A stretch of DNA of 64,000 nucleotides from positions 62,001 through 126,000 of the forward strand of contig OMWV01000004.1 in assembly GCA_900314845.1 (NCBI GenBank), in the 5' to 3' direction. Below the pieces are notes generated by a model, which searched no databases, was not told the origin of the DNA, and saw only the letters and a list, made by a program, of their open reading frames with translations. Position numbers and translations under genes: made by a program. This DNA is from an uncultured Eubacteriales bacterium (GTDB lineage Bacteria > Bacillota > Clostridia > Lachnospirales > Lachnospiraceae). Shown piece by piece: positions 61,481-64,000 of this stretch; the first letter of the stretch is position 1, and the number at the start of each line of letters is the position of its first letter.

Positions 61481-61535
61481 GGAGAATATGTTTTTTTACT
61501 GAGAGAGCAGGAGAATATGTTTATTACTGAGGGAG
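61481..61535 (+). repeat. Tandem direct repeat in the degV leader
   Basis: GGAGAATATGTTT followed by a T-rich step and ACTGAG occurs at 61481 and again at 61510, a 29-bp period with a few differences. The second copy runs into GGGAGG (61531-61535 area), the ribosome binding site of degV. It looks like a small local duplication of the leader. Confidence 0.75.
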
Positions 61536-61541
61536 GCATAT

Positions 61542-62408
61542 ATGAGTAAAGTTGCAGTGATCACAGACAGCAACAGCGGCATCAGACAGTCAGAGAGCGC
61601 GGATCTCGGCGTTTTTGTCCTGCCCATGCCATTTGATATAGATGGAAAGGCCTATCTGGAGGACATCAATCTGACGCAGGACCAGTTTTACGAGAAACTG
61701 CTGGCAGGCGCTGACGCGTCGACATCGCAGCCCGCTCCGGGAGACGTCACGGATCTCTGGGATAAGGTGCTCGCTGATCACGATGAGATCGTTTACATTC
61801 CCATGTCCAGCGGGCTGAGCGGATCCTGTGCCACAGCTACGATCCTTGCACAGGATTATGACGGCAGGGTACAGGTCGTCAACAATCAGCGGATATCCGT
61901 TACCCAGAGGCAGTCAGCCCTGGATGCGGTCAGACTGGCGAAGGAAGGAAAAAGCGCTGCCCAGATCAAGGAGATCCTGGAGGCGACAAAGTTTGATTCC
62001 AGCATATATATCATGATGAGTACTCTAAAATATCTGAAGAAAGGCGGAAGGATCACACCCGCCGCCGCAGCCCTGGGAACCCTTCTCAGGCTGAAGCCGG
62101 TCCTGCAGATCCAGGGGGAGAAGCTGGATGCCTTTGCCAAGGCCAGGACAGTGAGGCAGGCCAAGAATATCATGATCAACGCGGTCAAAAAGAATATGGC
62201 AGAAAAGTATGATCATCCTCTCAGTGACGATGAGGTCATCATTTCCGGTGCCTGGACGCCCGGGACGGATGAGAAGGAATGGATAGAAGAGGTCAAAAAG
62301 ACATTTCCCAATAACGATATCTATATGCAGCCTCTGGCTCTGAGCATAGCCTGCCATATCGGAGACGGAGCCCTGGCCCTGACTGTGACAAGGAAACTGA
62401 AAGACTGA
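61542..62408 (+). CDS. DegV family fatty-acid-binding protein
   Basis: 288-residue DegV protein. Seen: AVITDSNSGIRQ at the start, the lipid-site turn VYIPMSSGLSGSCATATIL (about residues 85-104), YLKKGGRITPAAAALGTLL (about 163-181), and the C-terminal GDGALALTVTRKL. In relatives the protein (FakB) binds a fatty acid and hands it to FakA kinase; the partner gene is not here, so FakB function is inferred from the family. GGGAGG precedes ATG 61542. Confidence 0.93.
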   Translation: MSKVAVITDSNSGIRQSESADLGVFVLPMPFDIDGKAYLEDINLTQDQFYEKLLAGADASTSQPAPGDVTDLWDKVLADHDEIVYIPMSSGLSGSCATATILAQDYDGRVQVVNNQRISVTQRQSALDAVRLAKEGKSAAQIKEILEATKFDSSIYIMMSTLKYLKKGGRITPAAAALGTLLRLKPVLQIQGEKLDAFAKARTVRQAKNIMINAVKKNMAEKYDHPLSDDEVIISGAWTPGTDEKEWIEEVKKTFPNNDIYMQPLALSIACHIGDGALALTVTRKLKD

Positions 62409-62447
62409 TATCCTGCGTGAGAGAGGCGCAGGAGGGGGAAGATCATT

Positions 62448-63311
62448 ATGAGAAAGAAGCTGGCAGCAGCGGCAGCCTTTCTTCTGGCGGCAGTTATGCT
62501 GATCGGTGGCTGCGGGAAGAAGGTGACGGTCCGGTCTCTGCTTGAAGATGTGCAGAAGAAGACAGAGTCACTGGGGGCCATGAAGTCAAGTGTTCAGTTC
62601 AGCACAGAACTGGAAAGGTATGCCCCCTTTTACTATGGACAGGCGACATTGACTGCGGACGTGGATATAGAACAGACGGCAAACCCTGCTGCCTCCCGCA
62701 TTCAAGGCGGTATGCATCAGTCAGGTACCGTTCCAGAAGAAAGTCTGGATATCGATTCCTATACTGTCGTCGAAGGCGGCAGGACGGTCTGTTACATGAA
62801 GAGGATGGATCAGTGGGTGAAGCAGGAACTTGGCTATGACAAGGAGAAGATGAGTCTGCTTGATACCTCAGCAGGGGATCTTCTCACCTGTGTCGATGAT
62901 CTTAAGATCGACCGGATGGACAAGGACGCGAATACGGGCAGACCCATTTATATTATTACAGGAACTGTTGAGGGGACAGCAGTAAGGGATCTCATGCAGT
63001 CTTACCACGCAGTGCGGGACATCTTGGAAGATTCTCCTGGCGAGTCGTTCGATGATTCCTACTACTCGGATCTGAAGATAGATATAGAGTATGCCGTCGA
63101 TAAATGGAAAAAGCTTCCGCTCTATCTGGATATGAAGTTCAGCGGCCTTGATAGTATCTACCCTGATGATATCAAGCTGGACGACACCAGCTTGCATACG
63201 GATTATAAAAGTTTTAATAAGATCGACCAGATCAATGTTCCGGATGATGTCATAAAGAACGCACAGGATCTCGGCCCCATAGACGGTAGTAAGGCAGCGG
63301 AGACAGAATAG
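62448..63311 (+). CDS. Lipoprotein of unknown function
   Basis: 287-residue predicted lipoprotein: basic start MRKK, hydrophobic helix and lipobox LIGGCGKK (cysteine near residue 22). The remainder is a mixed alpha/beta region with alternating polar beta-strand patterns (SVQFSTELERY, TADVDIEQTA, IYIITGTVEGTA, IDIEYAVDKWKKLPLYLDMK), similar in feel to LppX/DUF6612-type lipid- or stress-binding lipoproteins; I cannot assign a family with confidence. GGGGG precedes ATG 62448; it follows degV by 39 bases and is likely on the same transcript. Confidence 0.75.
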   Translation: MRKKLAAAAAFLLAAVMLIGGCGKKVTVRSLLEDVQKKTESLGAMKSSVQFSTELERYAPFYYGQATLTADVDIEQTANPAASRIQGGMHQSGTVPEESLDIDSYTVVEGGRTVCYMKRMDQWVKQELGYDKEKMSLLDTSAGDLLTCVDDLKIDRMDKDANTGRPIYIITGTVEGTAVRDLMQSYHAVRDILEDSPGESFDDSYYSDLKIDIEYAVDKWKKLPLYLDMKFSGLDSIYPDDIKLDDTSLHTDYKSFNKIDQINVPDDVIKNAQDLGPIDGSKAAETE

Positions 63312-63473
63312 AAGCAGTGTAATAATTATGTCATATTAATATTATATTATTTTAATACTTTCTACATATAATATTCACATTAACGGTATATATTATAGCC
63401 TTGTAAGTATTAATTAAGGCCTTTGTAAAATTTTTCTTTTTGCTTTACAGAGGCGAAAATGGAGGGTATTATA

Positions 63474-63638
63474 ATGTTAAGAAAGAAAATCGGCGGTATC
63501 GTAATCGCAGCAGCTATGGCATCAGTTCTCGCACTTGGAGCTTGCGGCGGATCTTCTTCCAGCGCAGCATCAACAGCTGACACAAACGCTGAGTCAGTTC
63601 AGACAACAGCTCCCGCTGCTTCAGAGACAACAAAATAA
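63474..63638 (+). CDS. Small lipoprotein (54 residues)
   Basis: A 54-residue open frame (MLRKKIGGIVIAAAMASVLA, then LGACGGSSSS) with a perfect lipoprotein signal: basic start, hydrophobic stretch and lipobox LGAC. The mature part is only about 33 residues, Ser/Ala/Thr-rich. TGGAGGG lies seven bases before ATG 63474. It encodes little more than a lipid anchor and a flexible tail; function is unknown. The next gene also encodes a lipoprotein-like N-terminus. Confidence 0.75.
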   Translation: MLRKKIGGIVIAAAMASVLALGACGGSSSSAASTADTNAESVQTTAPAASETTK

Positions 63639-63659
63639 TAACTGCCGCGCATTGTTTAT

Positions 63660-64000
63660 ATGCAGGGAATAAGTAAGAGAAAACAGTACCAGGATCATTA
63701 TTGCAGAAATCTGACCAGGAAGATTACAGCCTTTATTGCTGTTCTTCTGACCGCGTCACTGGCTTTATGCGGATGCAGAGCCGGCGAGGGCAGCGGAAGG
63801 ATTTCTGAAGAATCGAATGATCCGGGTACTGTTTTCGCGTCTAAGGAATCTGGCTCTGCCGGGGACAAGGTTCCTTCTTCTGACGGTGAAAGTTCACAGG
63901 AGGCCTCTTCTGATGCTGTCCGGAATGGCTCGCTCTTCATGGACAGCCCCTGCAGCATACGCCTGAAAGACCGCGTTCTTGACGGCCAGATCCGGGATAA
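63660..64000 (+). CDS. Lipoprotein N-terminus (3' partial, possibly ApbE-like)
   Basis: The frame from ATG 63660 is open to the window end (113 residues seen). It shows a basic start, a hydrophobic segment (ITAFIAVLLTASLALCGCRA) with a lipobox-like LCGC, a Ser/Glu/Asp-rich linker (about residues 45-85) and then FMDSPCSIRLKDRVLDGQIR. The last segment resembles the start of the ApbE (FAD:protein FMN transferase) domain, in which an MDT/MDS-xxS motif is common, but too little is visible to be firm. No good ribosome binding site was seen before ATG 63660, so the start may differ. Confidence 0.55.
   Translation, partial: MQGISKRKQYQDHYCRNLTRKITAFIAVLLTASLALCGCRAGEGSGRISEESNDPGTVFASKESGSAGDKVPSSDGESSQEASSDAVRNGSLFMDSPCSIRLKDRVLDGQIRD

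Overview
This window reads as chromosomal DNA from a Clostridia-class Firmicute, most likely a member of the Lachnospiraceae. The evidence is the gene content and order (recD2-comFC, rpmG-secE-nusG-rplK-rplA, an L10-type leader before rplJ-rplL, rpoB-rpoC, rpsL-rpsG-fusA-tuf, cdaA-cdaR, LCP, HtrA, ClpX), the strong AGGAGG ribosome binding sites, the TTGACA/TATAAT promoters and the fermentation genes (4-hydroxybutyrate dehydrogenase, butanol dehydrogenase, a 2-hydroxyacid dehydrogenase). The genus cannot be told from the sequence alone. No rRNA, tRNA, CRISPR array or intact insertion sequence was seen.

Layout. 1-3.6 kb: 3' part of a RecD2 helicase, a ComFC-type phosphoribosyltransferase and a secreted protein with a 24-bp tandem repeat. 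3.6-16.8 kb: the transcription/translation block, with two near-identical L1-operator-like hairpins before rplK and rplA, an L10 leader with attenuator, and a YARHG-domain membrane protein gene with its own promoter and terminator lying between rplL and rpoB. 16.8-22.9 kb: glpK (reverse strand), then tenA, an ABC ATPase and permease, a class II aldolase and a MATE pump. 22.9-25.1 kb: two CobW-like GTPases under one promoter with an 18-bp palindrome. 25.2-27.2 kb (reverse): yedF, a cysteine-desulfurase-like enzyme and DUF3343, a recognised selenium/sulfur-trafficking set. 27.2-31.9 kb: the str operon. 32-41.7 kb: exonuclease, YcxB-like protein, 2-hydroxyacid dehydrogenase, 4-hydroxybutyrate dehydrogenase, DUF308-like protein, rarA, then a gene-poor scar holding an acyl-CoA dehydrogenase remnant, then nitroreductase, CHAP protein and butanol dehydrogenase. 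41.7-45.6 kb: purC and an ArsP_2-like permease (reverse), pyrC and a PAP2 phosphatase. 45.6-54.1 kb: a hydrolase-like protein, two membrane proteins, cdaA-cdaR-leuA and two envelope glycosyltransferases. 54.1-64 kb: LCP protein, HtrA, ClpX, polysaccharide deacetylase, PrfC, DegV and lipoproteins; the last gene runs off the window.

How the parts fit. Most of the window is core: ribosome and RNA polymerase synthesis, c-di-AMP signalling linked to envelope building, envelope proteolysis and redox fermentation. The less ordinary parts are the paired CobW GTPases (one with 27 histidines in a short linker, the other carrying a C-terminal domain like that of YcgQ/DUF1980) behind a palindromic operator, the tenA transport operon that lacks a binding-protein gene and has an unassigned structured leader, the paired L1-like operators, and the collapsed acyl-CoA dehydrogenase gene in an otherwise gene-poor stretch. 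All names rest on recognising motifs and families by eye; no database search was run.
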